The notes under the pieces: generated by a model | Told to the model about the DNA's origin: nothing | Databases searched by the model: none | What the model saw: the letters and a program-made list of their open reading frames with translations, nothing else | Program-made: the position numbers and the translations under genes | NCBI GenBank assembly: GCA_022447525.1 | Contig: JAKVBA010000007.1 | Location: forward strand, 1 to 64,000 | Origin: Gammaproteobacteria bacterium | GTDB taxonomy: Bacteria; Pseudomonadota; Gammaproteobacteria; Arenicellales; Arenicellaceae | Reading direction: 5' to 3' | DNA length: 64,000 nt | Shown: in pieces, positions 17,228-26,597 of the stretch | Layout of the letters: each line of letters opens with the position of its first letter | Position numbering within the stretch: position 1 is the stretch's first letter

Positions 17228-18814
17228 TTAACTATGATTGTAAGCCTCAAGAAACTCAGCAAAGCTAATCGAATCAGAACTCTCGAGTTTTCCCTGATCA
17301 ATTAGAGATTTATCAGATTGAGCCGTGAACATATCGTGCAACTGTTTGTCTTGCTCGAGGCTAGCGAAGTGCCGCTTGTGGTTGGCTGCTAAATTGTGCG
17401 CAAAATTGATAAATTCTGTACCCTCCTCGACTGCCTTCATGATTTGGCCGGATGGAGTCAGATTGGAGTCTTCTACCTTAGCTTGTTGAGCATGCACCGC
17501 TGAGCTAAAATCAAAGCAGTCATGGGCTTTATCAAGTAGGTCAGCGCATTTCATAACATCGTTGAGAAGCTGATCCGCAGCGACTTTGAAAGACACCTCG
17601 CCCCCTTCCTGCTCTAACTTGAGCTCAGGATCTCTACCTCTCAATATAACCTTTGACTGGTTTCCTCTGATTTCCTGACATCGCGTATTACTGGTTTTAG
17701 GACATTGAGAAAACAAGCAATGCAACAGAAAAGCATCCATAAATCGCATCTGTTGAGCGCTGAGTCCCTCAGGAAGCATAGGATTAATGTCTAAAATTCT
17801 TACCTCGATGTATTCCACGCCTCGTTTTTTAAGAGCAGCAATGGGCTTTTCACCAGACAAAGTCACCCGTTTGGGTCGAATATCACTGTAATACTCATTC
17901 TCTATCTGCAGAACGTTGGCATTTAGTTGGATAAACTGTCCGTCCCTTTTAATCCCGATGTCTTCGTATGCTTGGTAAGGTTGCTTAATGGCTCTGCCTA
18001 GGGTATCAAGGTAATCGTCCAAGGAGTCATAAGAAATATTCAGCGCCTCTTGAGCACTGTTCTGATACCCCAAGTCGCTCATTCGCAGGGAAGTAGCGTA
18101 GGGGAGCCCGTAGGTTCCCGCACAAAATTGTCGCAGGCTATGATTTGGCATATCGTCGAGGAAACTCTTATCAACTACAGGGGACGCGCCAAAAAGGTAA
18201 TGCAATATCCAAGAATAACGGCGGAAGTTTCGAATTAATGAAAAATAGTGGACTGATTTAAAATCTTGCAGATCTTCGCCGGAAGTACTTTTTCCATACT
18301 CATTAATAAAAAGACTCCGATAGGCCTCCCAGAACGAATCTGGTAGAGAAAAATTGTAATGAATACCAGCAATTGACTGCATAACGCGCCCGTAACGAAC
18401 CCCAAGCCCCTGTCGGTAAACGTGCTTAAGCTGCCCTATATTAGAAGTTCCATATTCAGCTATTGGGATACTTAGCTCACCATCTAAGTGGCATGGCATG
18501 CTAGCCGGCCAGATAAGCTGCTCTCCCATCTTATCTAAAGCAAACTGATGTAGACCACTTAGGTAACTTACTGTCGAATCTATGCTCGTGTGTTTTGGCG
18601 TAATAAACTCCAACAACGCTTCCGAATAGTCGGTTGTAATACTTTCATGAGTCAAGGTAGACCCGAGTTGTGCAGGGTGAGCATCTTGAGCGATACCAGC
18701 GCATGGCTTAACTCGTAAACCCTCTTTTTCAACACCTCGCTCGATTTTGGTCAGCTGGGGCAGAACATCACTACTTATTAACGATAGACTGGATGAACAT
18801 TCTGAATGGGACAT
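17228..18814 (-). CDS. gshA: Glutamate-cysteine ligase
   Basis: This 528-residue protein is the proteobacterial class I enzyme that makes gamma-glutamylcysteine from glutamate, cysteine and ATP, the first step of glutathione synthesis. The N-terminal RGVEKEGLRV with its acidic metal-binding residues, the TTDYSEALLEFITP segment and the length (E. coli 518) are diagnostic. gshB is not in the window. The ATG is at 18814. It lies upstream of the FabG-like gene on the same strand. Confidence 0.97.
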   Translation of the reverse strand: MSHSECSSSLSLISSDVLPQLTKIERGVEKEGLRVKPCAGIAQDAHPAQLGSTLTHESITTDYSEALLEFITPKHTSIDSTVSYLSGLHQFALDKMGEQLIWPASMPCHLDGELSIPIAEYGTSNIGQLKHVYRQGLGVRYGRVMQSIAGIHYNFSLPDSFWEAYRSLFINEYGKSTSGEDLQDFKSVHYFSLIRNFRRYSWILHYLFGASPVVDKSFLDDMPNHSLRQFCAGTYGLPYATSLRMSDLGYQNSAQEALNISYDSLDDYLDTLGRAIKQPYQAYEDIGIKRDGQFIQLNANVLQIENEYYSDIRPKRVTLSGEKPIAALKKRGVEYIEVRILDINPMLPEGLSAQQMRFMDAFLLHCLFSQCPKTSNTRCQEIRGNQSKVILRGRDPELKLEQEGGEVSFKVAADQLLNDVMKCADLLDKAHDCFDFSSAVHAQQAKVEDSNLTPSGQIMKAVEEGTEFINFAHNLAANHKRHFASLEQDKQLHDMFTAQSDKSLIDQGKLESSDSISFAEFLEAYNHS

Positions 18815-18899
18815 ATTTTAGTCTCTGGCCACTTAGGCTTCTTTTCTGATTAGGTACTGCACGTTCATTTCGATCTGGGAACAATACACAGATTAATCT

Positions 18900-19733
18900 C
18901 TATTTCGCTTTTTTACCAATGGCATGAGCTCGTTTATGGAACTGCTTCACCATCAGCCTGTTTAACAGCCTCGGGAAAAACCGCTTGATCCAAAGTGCAT
19001 GCATTTCAATACCATCTCCGACCGGAATTTCTTGCTTTCTCTTACTCAAACCATCAATGATAATTTCGGCGCAAGCCTCTGCACTCATTCCCTCTGAAAT
19101 ATCGCGGTCAGTTCCGTCAAATATACTGCCATCACCCGCTATTGCATTGGCGGAGATGTTTGTTTTGATAAACCCAGGAACAACGGCGCTCACACTAATT
19201 CCATGATGTTCAACTTCGGATCTCAAAGCGTCAAAAAAGCCCATAACGGCGTGCTTTGCCGCGCAATATCCCGTGCGAAATGGAACGCCCATTTTACCTG
19301 CCACCGAAGCTGTAATCGCGATATGACCCTTACCCTGGTGGACCATGATAGGTAATACGGCTTTGGTAAGAGCAATTTGCCCAAAAACATCGACTTCAAA
19401 AATTTTTCGATATGTTTCCATATCGGTTTCGAGAGCCGTCGATCTTTGAGAAATTCCAGCGTTATTAATAAGTAGGTCGATCGAACCAAAACATTCTTTG
19501 ACCTTGACAACGGCTGTCTCCATCGAGGCTTGCTCGGTCACGTCAAGCGGTAGAACTAAGCAAGTTTCACTCCCGCACGCATGCGCAACTCGCTGTAATT
19601 GCTGTTCATTGCGAGCCGATAGAACAAGCTTAGCACCGTGCACAGCGAAGCCCATCGCAAGCGCTTCTCCAATCCCTGAGGATGCACCAGTGATCCAGAC
19701 GACTTTATTCTTCCATTGCTTATCTCTGGCCAC
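18900..19733 (-). CDS. Short-chain dehydrogenase/reductase
   Basis: This 277-residue classical SDR has a cofactor loop TGASSGIGEA, NNAG, a Ser in the ITASVAG strand and the catalytic YCAAKHA. The C-terminal tail (about 235-277) is basic and hydrophobic, as in the membrane-associated DHRS7-like group. The start is GTG at 19733, well supported by GAGGAGGT seven bases upstream. The substrate cannot be read from the sequence; a lipid or steroid-like ketone is possible. Confidence 0.9.
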   Translation of the reverse strand: MARDKQWKNKVVWITGASSGIGEALAMGFAVHGAKLVLSARNEQQLQRVAHACGSETCLVLPLDVTEQASMETAVVKVKECFGSIDLLINNAGISQRSTALETDMETYRKIFEVDVFGQIALTKAVLPIMVHQGKGHIAITASVAGKMGVPFRTGYCAAKHAVMGFFDALRSEVEHHGISVSAVVPGFIKTNISANAIAGDGSIFDGTDRDISEGMSAEACAEIIIDGLSKRKQEIPVGDGIEMHALWIKRFFPRLLNRLMVKQFHKRAHAIGKKAK

Positions 19734-19766
19734 TGAGAATACCTCCTCTAGTTTTATTTTTTCATT

Positions 19767-20051
19767 CTAATTAGATTTACTATCAACTGATTCCGACTGC
19801 CCGTGGCCATCATCTAACTCTGGAGCGCGTCGCAGATTCACCACATAAGCGCCAAATAGACTACCAAAAAAAGCGATCGGTAAACCAAAGTATAAAGCCA
19901 TACTTTGCAGTGCAGGTGAAATTATCCCAGCCAGTACCGCCAATACGGGAATAGCTGCAGAAATAAGTGCCCCAGCCCACCAGCGATCGCTTATAACGTA
20001 GGTGACAACTCCTATCACAAATGCAAAAAAGAATAACAGGGCGAATATCAT
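19767..20051 (-). CDS. Small membrane protein of unknown function
   Basis: This 94-residue protein has three hydrophobic stretches (about 2-20, 24-46, 50-72) and a polar, acidic C-terminal tail. I do not recognise a family. It sits between hslU and the short-chain dehydrogenase on the same strand, 26 bases after the hslU stop codon, so it may be cotranscribed with hslVU. The clean membrane topology and tight spacing support a real gene. Confidence 0.7.
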   Translation of the reverse strand: MIFALLFFFAFVIGVVTYVISDRWWAGALISAAIPVLAVLAGIISPALQSMALYFGLPIAFFGSLFGAYVVNLRRAPELDDGHGQSESVDSKSN

Positions 20052-20077
20052 TTAGGTAACCATCTTAACTACACTGA

Positions 20078-21418
20078 TTACAAAATGTAACGAGCGTAGT
20101 CTTCGTCCTCAGCCAATTCGTCAAGGTGATCATTCACATAAGCTTGATCTACAGTAACGGTACTACCGGCTTTGTCACTTGCTTCATAAGAAACGGTTTC
20201 AAGCAAACGCTCTAACATTGTATGCAGGCGTCTCGCGCCGATATTTTCTGTGCTCTCATTTACTTGCCATGCAAGCTCTGCAATTCGTCGAATACCATTT
20301 TCAGTGAACTGGAGAGCGACGTTTTCAGTGCTCAACAGAGCTTCATACTGCTCAGTGAGAGACGCATCAGGCTCTGTAAGGATTCTAGTAAAATCGGCCA
20401 CGGTTAGCGCAGCAAGCTCGACTCGAATCGGCATACGGCCTTGAAGTTCAGGTATTAAGTCCGATGGTTTCGATAACTGGAAAGCACCTGAGCCAATAAA
20501 TAGGATGTGATCGGTTTTTACCATGCCATGCTTGGTAGAAACCGTACTTCCCTCTACCAAGGGGAGTAAATCTCGCTGCACGCCCTCTCTGGACACATCC
20601 GGGCTTTTTCCACCCTCAGCGCGCCCAACAATCTTGTCTATCTCGTCGATAAATACAATACCGTTATTCTCAAGGCGAGTGATTGCATTGTGTTTAATAT
20701 CTTCCTCATTTACCAACTTTGCGGCTTCTTCTTCAGTCAGTATTTTCAACGCATCTTTTATTGGCATTTTTCGGGTGGTTTTCTTTCCAGCACCCATGTT
20801 TTTCATCATTCCTTGAAGTTGTGAAGTTAATTCTTCCATACCTTGCGGACCGAATATTTCCACTCCCATTGTATTGGCTGATATATCTATTTCGATCTCT
20901 TTTTCGTCGAGATCTCCCTCACGGAGTTTTTTACGAAACTTTTGTCTCGCGGCGCCCTCACCAACTTGCTCATTGTCTGGAGTGAAACCGACGTCCCTCG
21001 CCGGGGGTAGCAAAATATCTAGAACTCTTTCCTCGGCAGCGTCCTCGGCACGACGCTGAACTTTGCGCATCTCAGCTTCTCTTTGACCTTTGACGGCAAT
21101 ATCCGCCAAATCTCGGATAATTGAATCTACTTCTCGGCCAACATAGCCGACTTCAGTGAATTTGGTCGCTTCAACTTTTATGAATGGAGCATCTGCCAAC
21201 TTGGCAAGGCGCCGCGCAATCTCAGTTTTACCAACTCCTGTTGGCCCAATCATCAAAATGTTTTTAGGCGTAATTTCTGCACGCAACTGCTCATCACTGA
21301 CTTGCGTTCGACGCCATCGGTTACGCAGGGCGATTGCAACGGCCCTTTTAGCGCCCGCTTGGCCAATAATGTGTTTATCCAACTCTTGGACAATTTCACG
21401 AGGAGTCATTTCACTCAT
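20078..21418 (-). CDS. hslU: HslU, ATPase subunit of the HslVU protease
   Basis: This 446-residue AAA+ unfoldase forms the hexameric cap that feeds proteins to HslV. The N-terminal [16 protein letters not shown], Walker [10 protein letters not shown], Walker [11 protein letters not shown] and the C-terminal DYARYIL tail that docks into HslV are all present. The length matches E. coli HslU (443). It starts 6 bases after the hslV stop codon. Confidence 0.98.
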   Translation of the reverse strand: MSEMTPREIVQELDKHIIGQAGAKRAVAIALRNRWRRTQVSDEQLRAEITPKNILMIGPTGVGKTEIARRLAKLADAPFIKVEATKFTEVGYVGREVDSIIRDLADIAVKGQREAEMRKVQRRAEDAAEERVLDILLPPARDVGFTPDNEQVGEGAARQKFRKKLREGDLDEKEIEIDISANTMGVEIFGPQGMEELTSQLQGMMKNMGAGKKTTRKMPIKDALKILTEEEAAKLVNEEDIKHNAITRLENNGIVFIDEIDKIVGRAEGGKSPDVSREGVQRDLLPLVEGSTVSTKHGMVKTDHILFIGSGAFQLSKPSDLIPELQGRMPIRVELAALTVADFTRILTEPDASLTEQYEALLSTENVALQFTENGIRRIAELAWQVNESTENIGARRLHTMLERLLETVSYEASDKAGSTVTVDQAYVNDHLDELAEDEDYARYIL

Positions 21419-21424
21419 ATTACT

Positions 21425-21973
21425 TTACTCTGATGGTATTTCGAGTTCTTCGATCGTTAGATTGTGATTAGTGTAGATGCAGATATCAGCCGCAATGTTC
21501 AAAGATGCCTCTACTATTTCTCGAGCACCTAAATTGGTGTTTTGCACTAACGCTCTGGCGGCCGACTCAGCAAACGATCCACCCGATCCGATAGCCATTA
21601 CACCACCTTGAGGCTCAATGACATCTCCATTTCCAGAAATGACATAGGAAGACTCTTTGTCTGCCACACAAAGCAGCGCTTCGAGTTTACGAAGCATGCG
21701 ATCAGTGCGCCATTCTTTGGCCAACTCTACCGCTGCTTTGGTCAAAATGCCCTGATGTTTAGCTAGTTTAGAATCAAACAATTCAAACAGCGTAAAAGCA
21801 TCAGCCGTACTACCTGCGAAACCCGCGATAACTTGACCTTTGTATAAACGACGCACTTTTTTAGCGTTGCCTTTCATTACTGTGTTACCAACCGAGACTT
21901 GTCCATCACCACCGATGACAACCTTGTCGCCTCGTCGCACGGAAAGAATAGTTGTTCCTCTAATTTCTGGCAT
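21425..21973 (-). CDS. hslV: HslV, peptidase subunit of the HslVU protease
   Basis: This 182-residue threonine peptidase is related to the proteasome beta subunit. The catalytic Thr is preceded by a short propeptide (MPEIRG before [19 protein letters not shown]), a form seen in several bacteria, whereas E. coli has only Met. [19 protein letters not shown] and FAGSTADAF are family signatures. It is the first gene of hslVU, behind a heat-shock-type promoter. Confidence 0.97.
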   Translation of the reverse strand: MPEIRGTTILSVRRGDKVVIGGDGQVSVGNTVMKGNAKKVRRLYKGQVIAGFAGSTADAFTLFELFDSKLAKHQGILTKAAVELAKEWRTDRMLRKLEALLCVADKESSYVISGNGDVIEPQGGVMAIGSGGSFAESAARALVQNTNLGAREIVEASLNIAADICIYTNHNLTIEELEIPSE

Positions 21974-22004
21974 GATTAAACCTATATCTTTGTATATTTT
22001 GGAT

Positions 22005-22032
22005 ATATCGAGCTGCAGTGACGCTTTTCAAG
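22005..22032 (-). promoter_or_regulatory. Sigma-32-type promoter of hslVU
   Basis: On the minus strand CTTGAAA (22032-22026) is followed after 13 bases by CTCGATAT (22012-22005). The heat-shock consensus is CTTGAAA, 11-16 bases, then CCCCATNT; the -10 matches at six of eight positions. It lies about 32 bases before the hslV ATG, and hslVU is sigma-32 dependent in E. coli. Confidence 0.65.
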
Positions 22033-22250
22033 TAGTAATTCATTGCGATAGACGCTTAATAAGCACCAAACACTCGACGACAATAGCAATAACTATCCAA
22101 CGCTGTCTTATCTCCCCACTTGTATCATAGTCTCACTGCAAATTCGGTGTAGTGCGACGTTAAACGAAATAAGAAACCACACAGGCGAAGCTGACGCATA
22201 CTACGAACGTGACATTGACTACCTTAGAAGACGGCGAGGTTCGAAGCTTA

Positions 22251-22673
22251 CTACTTAATGACCTTTAAATGGGAAGATTTGCTGTTGTTACCCTTGATCG
22301 GAGTGGGCTCAGCTTTTTTAGGGGGAGCCAGGGCATCCCTATCGGGATCAGGCTCTAAATCGTCCCCCCCTTCCTCAAAGAAGATACCTTGAGAGTTTTC
22401 ACGTGCGAAAATCGCCATGATCGAATCCATGGGCAGAAATAGATCATGCTCAACACCACTAAAGCGTGCAGAGAAGCTTAGGCATTCGTTATCCATCACA
22501 TGCAAACGAACGGCAGATGAGCTTATGTTTAAAACAATCTGACCATCCACCACATGGGCTTCAGGCACTTCCACACCGCGCACTTCAGCGTTTACGAGCA
22601 CCTGGGGAGTAAGCCCATTTTCTTCAGCCCATTCAAAAATCGCCCGTAATAAATAGGGTTTTGTTGAAGTCAT
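22251..22673 (-). CDS. sspB: SspB, ClpXP protease specificity-enhancing adaptor
   Basis: The N-terminal TSTKPYLLRAIFEWAEENGLTP opens the SspB substrate-binding domain (about 1-105), which tethers ssrA-tagged proteins to ClpXP. An acidic, proline-rich linker follows. The last residues LKVIK match the ClpX-binding tail (LRVVK in E. coli). The frame opens at 22727, but the family start is the ATG at 22673, giving 140 residues. It follows sspA by 22 bases, the usual arrangement. Confidence 0.95.
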   Translation of the reverse strand: MTSTKPYLLRAIFEWAEENGLTPQVLVNAEVRGVEVPEAHVVDGQIVLNISSSAVRLHVMDNECLSFSARFSGVEHDLFLPMDSIMAIFARENSQGIFFEEGGDDLEPDPDRDALAPPKKAEPTPIKGNNSKSSHLKVIK

Positions 22674-22695
22674 TTCACTATCTGTTTTTGTGAAA

Positions 22696-23322
22696 TTAAT
22701 AACCGCGTAAATCGCGCTCTGCGTCACTCAGACTGTCTTGAAATGATTCTCTTTCGAATAGGCGTTCTGCATACTCTTCGACCTTCTGAGCTTGTTTAGG
22801 CAACATGATGTTTAATACTGGCAATCTCCACAACATTGGCGCGAAAATAACGTCTACCAGCGAAAACTCCTCTCCCATTGCATAGTCTTGCTCAGCAAAA
22901 AGGGGTGATATGGCGATAAATCCGTCGCGGATTATCTTGGCCGCCTCTTTGTTCTTTTTATCCGCTTGCAATGCTTTGAAAGGGTCAATCCAATCTCTGC
23001 GCAACCGCATTATCATAAGACGTTGTTTAGCTCGAGAGACAGGGTCAACAGGCATTAACGGCGGATGCGGTAAGCGCTCGTCTAGATATTCATTAATGAT
23101 GAACGGGTCATACAACACCAAGTCTCGATCAACTAAGGTGGGTGTCTCGTTATAAGGATTGAACTCAGCTAGCTCTTGGCAGGTATCATCGGGGTCAGTA
23201 AAAACCAACTCACATTCAATGTCTTTTTCTTGCAGGACAATGCGGCATGCGTGGCTCAATACGCAATCAGTTCCTGAATACAGCGTCATGATTGAGCGAC
23301 GAGTTGCTAAAGTGTTCATCAT
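22696..23322 (-). CDS. sspA: Stringent starvation protein A
   Basis: This 208-residue protein has a glutathione-S-transferase fold, with an N-terminal thioredoxin-like domain (MTLYSGTDCVLSHACRIVL) and YLDERLPHPPLMPVDPVSRA, nearly identical to SspA signatures. SspA binds RNA polymerase and alters transcription in stationary phase; it lacks transferase activity. AGGA lies seven bases before the ATG at 23322. It lies between petC and sspB, as in many Gammaproteobacteria. Confidence 0.95.
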   Translation of the reverse strand: MMNTLATRRSIMTLYSGTDCVLSHACRIVLQEKDIECELVFTDPDDTCQELAEFNPYNETPTLVDRDLVLYDPFIINEYLDERLPHPPLMPVDPVSRAKQRLMIMRLRRDWIDPFKALQADKKNKEAAKIIRDGFIAISPLFAEQDYAMGEEFSLVDVIFAPMLWRLPVLNIMLPKQAQKVEEYAERLFERESFQDSLSDAERDLRGY

Positions 23323-23385
23323 ATTTGTGTCCTAAATTAATTTTTTGCCTAATTTGTATTTTTACAAAGTCTAAATAAAACGACA

Positions 23386-23417
23386 AAACGCGACACAGAC
23401 TAGGCCATGCCGCGTTT
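23386..23417 (-). terminator. Candidate terminator of the petABC operon
   Basis: AAACGCG (23386-23392) pairs with CGCGTTT (23411-23417). On the minus strand the stem is followed by a T-rich run (GTCGTTTTATTT). It lies 20 bases after the petC stop and 64 before sspA. Confidence 0.5.
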
Positions 23418-23436
23418 GTTTCTAGCCGAGGGCTGA

Positions 23437-24240
23437 TTAGTGTAAGTCGCGCCAGTACTCTTTCTTGAGCAAGTAGCATAAACCCATCAATATCAGCAAA
23501 AACGCGATGCTGTAAACACCAATGGTTTTACGCTTCATGATGGCTGGTTCAGCTAAATAAACCAAAAACCCAGTTAAATCGGCCATGGCCTTATCAAACT
23601 CAGCTGGTGTCATCTCGCCAGGGTGAGACAATTCAAAAATAGCATTGCCAACCAAGGTATGATTTTCATCCAATTCGACTTTATCTTTATCGATGATTTT
23701 TCCGCTCGCATCGATTGGCAGCCTTTCAACCAGAGATTGCACACCTTGTAGCTCATACATAGCGTGGGGCATGGCTACTTTTTCAAATAGCGAATTATCC
23801 CATCCACTCGGACTGCTGTCGTCACGATAGAAGGCTCGAAGGTAAGTGTAAACCCAATTAGGTTTACGCACTCGAGAAACCAAGGTCAAGTCTGGAGGAG
23901 TAACTCCGAACCAGTCTTTGGCGTCTTCTGCCGGCATGGTCGTTTTCATCAAGTCGCCTTCTTTGTCCGTAGTGAACATGAGGTTTTGTTTTAACTGATA
24001 CAACGGGATTTCAAGATCTTCGGCTACGCGATTGTAACGAGCGTATTCAGCATTGTGACAAGACAAGCAGTAGTTAACAAACAGCTTAGCGCCATTTTGC
24101 AAGGACGCTTTGTCTGACATATTGATATAAGGTTCGTCCAGAGTCACACCGCCGCCGCCAGCCGCAAAAGCTGTCGAACTAAGCGTAATACTGGCTAATA
24201 TAGAAACTAATAAGGTCGATAATTTCTTCATAGTATTCAA
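23437..24240 (-). CDS. petC: Cytochrome c1 of the bc1 complex
   Basis: This 267-residue protein has a signal peptide (cleavage near AFAAG, residue about 27) and one c-type haem site CLSCH. Axial-ligand regions and a C-terminal membrane anchor (about 240-258) end in a KKEYWRDLH tail typical of cytochrome c1. It passes electrons from the Rieske protein to soluble cytochrome c in the periplasm. It is the last gene of petABC, 7 bases after petB. Confidence 0.97.
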   Translation of the reverse strand: MNTMKKLSTLLVSILASITLSSTAFAAGGGGVTLDEPYINMSDKASLQNGAKLFVNYCLSCHNAEYARYNRVAEDLEIPLYQLKQNLMFTTDKEGDLMKTTMPAEDAKDWFGVTPPDLTLVSRVRKPNWVYTYLRAFYRDDSSPSGWDNSLFEKVAMPHAMYELQGVQSLVERLPIDASGKIIDKDKVELDENHTLVGNAIFELSHPGEMTPAEFDKAMADLTGFLVYLAEPAIMKRKTIGVYSIAFLLILMGLCYLLKKEYWRDLH

Positions 24241-24247
24241 TCCTCGA

Positions 24248-25645
24248 TTAGTGTTCAGCTGGCATGGTAAGACGCGTCGGTAATGGCTTGGTCTTACCTA
24301 TTGAAGTAAACCATGGCATCAAAACAAAAAACGCAAAGTAGATGCATGTACAAACTTGAGCCATCAGCGTCTTAACCGGAGTTGGCGCATTCATACCCAG
24401 GTAACCTAGGATAAAGAAAGCAACAATAAAAATCGCTAATGCCACTTTAAACGGCCAACTTCGGTATCTGATCGATCTCACCGGAGAGCGATCCAACCAC
24501 GGCAGTAGAAAAAAGCAAACAATAGCGGCAGCCATTAAGATAACTCCCCATGCTTTGCCGCTTGAATTCATGAAAACTAACGCAGCGACGATACCAGCGA
24601 CTAAAATCCCTGCCTTCACTTTGATCTCAAATTTTGTCAAAAGAGCTGCTGCTACCGCGATTATCACCGAGGAGTAAGCAAAGAATTGCAATAAGGTATC
24701 CGTGCTTGCGCGCAAGATCGAGTAAAACGGAGTGAAGTACCAAAGCGGTACGATATCAGGTGGCGTTTGCAACGGGTTCGCCGTAGCGAAGTTATCCTTC
24801 TCTAGGAAAATGCCGCCAAGATCCGGGAAGAAGAAGATAATTCCCAAATAGATGATCAAAAAGCCACAGACACCAACAAGGTCTTTCACCGTGTAATACG
24901 GGTGGAAAGGAATACCGTCTTTCGGGTGACCATTTTCGTCTAGCTCTTCATAAATATCGATCCCATCTGGATTGTTCGAACCAACATGATGCAATGCGAC
25001 AAGATGTAAGAACACCAAGGCAACCAGGATCAAAGGTAACAATATGACATGGAACGCAAAGAATCGATTTAAGGTGGCATCGGAGATAACGAAGTCTCCT
25101 CGAATCCACTCGGTCAGCATTGGCCCAAAATACGGGATTACATCAAACAGTGAAATAATTACCTGAGCGCCCCAGTAAGACATATTGCCCCAGGGCAGTA
25201 AATACCCCATAAATGCTTCAGCCATCAATGCTACGAAGATGACACAGCCGATGAGCCAGACCAGCTCACGTGGTTCCCGGTGCGAGCCGTAAATAATGCC
25301 GCGAAACATATGCATATACACAACCACAAAGAACATTGAAGCCCCTGTTGAATGCATATATCGAATTAACCAACCGTAAGGCACATCGCGCATTATATAT
25401 TCAACCGATGCAAACGCTAGAGCGGCGTCGGGCTTGTAGTGCATGGTCAGAAAAATACCAGTAACAAGCTGAATAACTAAAACCAATATGGCAAGTGAAC
25501 CAAAGTAGTACCAAAAGTTGAAGTTCTTTGGCGCCATATACTCGGCCAGATGTTCATTCCAAACCTTGGTGACCGGCATACGGTCATCCATCCATTTCAT
25601 GAATCCGTTAGCGCTTTTGTGATTATCGTGACGATGAATTGCCAT
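24248..25645 (-). CDS. petB: Cytochrome b of the bc1 complex
   Basis: This 465-residue protein carries the two b haems and the quinone sites of complex III. The N-terminal part has paired histidines on helices B and D and GYLLPWGNMSYWGAQV at the Qo site. The PPDIVPLWYFTPFYSILR segment is the canonical PEWY-region equivalent, with PLWY in place of PEWY. An extended C-terminal part adds several helices (about 340-455). It starts two bases after the petA stop. Confidence 0.97.
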   Translation of the reverse strand: MAIHRHDNHKSANGFMKWMDDRMPVTKVWNEHLAEYMAPKNFNFWYYFGSLAILVLVIQLVTGIFLTMHYKPDAALAFASVEYIMRDVPYGWLIRYMHSTGASMFFVVVYMHMFRGIIYGSHREPRELVWLIGCVIFVALMAEAFMGYLLPWGNMSYWGAQVIISLFDVIPYFGPMLTEWIRGDFVISDATLNRFFAFHVILLPLILVALVFLHLVALHHVGSNNPDGIDIYEELDENGHPKDGIPFHPYYTVKDLVGVCGFLIIYLGIIFFFPDLGGIFLEKDNFATANPLQTPPDIVPLWYFTPFYSILRASTDTLLQFFAYSSVIIAVAAALLTKFEIKVKAGILVAGIVAALVFMNSSGKAWGVILMAAAIVCFFLLPWLDRSPVRSIRYRSWPFKVALAIFIVAFFILGYLGMNAPTPVKTLMAQVCTCIYFAFFVLMPWFTSIGKTKPLPTRLTMPAEH

Positions 25646-25647
25646 AC

Positions 25648-26289
25648 TTATGCCCTCCCGACGTCATCACCGATGACGATTACATTGCCTTCGAATTTAA
25701 ACGGAGGCACTGGCATGTTAGTGGTTGCTGGAACGTTTTTGTAAACACGACCAGCCAGATCGAATTTGGACCCGTGACATGGGCAGAAAAAACCACCCTG
25801 CGAGTCATCACCCATTTGCGGGTCAGGACCAATAGCCAATTTTTCGACTGGAGAACAACCCAAGTGAGTACAAACACCTTCCATCACTAAAAGTTCTGGC
25901 TTAGCGGGGTCTGATCGGTCCTCGTTCTTAGCGTACTCAGGCTGGATACTCTGATCAGACATTACGTCCGCCAAACTGCCCTCAATCTCCTTCAAGCCTT
26001 GCATCATTTCAGGTGTACGTTTTAGCAACACAACTGGCTTACCGCGCCACTCAACCTTGACCATTTGGCCTTCTTGAATCTTGCTGTAATCGTATTGAAC
26101 TGGCGCGCCAGCGTTTTTCGCTCGCTCGCTCGGGCTCATACTCATTACAAACGGGGTAACCGCCATCGCGCCACCGACGGCACCAAAACCTGCCGTGATG
26201 CCAGTGATAAAGCGGCGACGTTTAATGTCCTCAACACTATTTTCGTCAGAGTGTTGAACACTCTCGTCACTAACGTGATTGTCAGCCAT
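25648..26289 (-). CDS. petA: Rieske iron-sulfur subunit of the bc1 complex
   Basis: This 213-residue protein has a twin-arginine signal (KRRRFITG) overlapping the membrane anchor, then the [2Fe-2S] domain with CTHLGC and CPCHGSKFD. It takes the first electron from ubiquinol. The frame continues upstream to 26391, but the ATG at 26289 has AGGAG six bases before it and gives the normal length. It is the first gene of petABC. Confidence 0.96.
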   Translation of the reverse strand: MADNHVSDESVQHSDENSVEDIKRRRFITGITAGFGAVGGAMAVTPFVMSMSPSERAKNAGAPVQYDYSKIQEGQMVKVEWRGKPVVLLKRTPEMMQGLKEIEGSLADVMSDQSIQPEYAKNEDRSDPAKPELLVMEGVCTHLGCSPVEKLAIGPDPQMGDDSQGGFFCPCHGSKFDLAGRVYKNVPATTNMPVPPFKFEGNVIVIGDDVGRA

Positions 26290-26597
26290 ATGTGCTCCTA
26301 GAATGTTAAGCCGAATCGGCTCTCTTAAGCTAAATTTTAGTTGCGCAAAACCTGATGCGAAAAGCCACGTATCAGATTCACAAAACACCAATTAAATTTG
26401 GCTCGCGATTGTACCAGATGTGTCAAGTGTTTTGCCTGTTTGACTTGGTAAAACTGCGGATTTTTCGTTGTTACCGACTCAGCTTAGTAAAGACGGCGAC
26501 ATTTTTTGCATTTGCCGGCCTAGCTGAGCCTGAAAATGATGACTCTGTAGGGCAAGACTTGCTCATTGGAGGATTGCTTAGCGCTAAAATTGGGTAG
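26290..26597. other. Upstream region of petABC
   Basis: This 308-bp gap lies between petA and rep, both leftward. It contains an extended -10-like sequence TGGTACAAT on the minus strand (26416-26408), which would give a leader of about 110 bases, and a short palindrome AGCCGAATCGGCT (26309-26321). There is no good -35 box. I see no gene. Confidence 0.4.
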
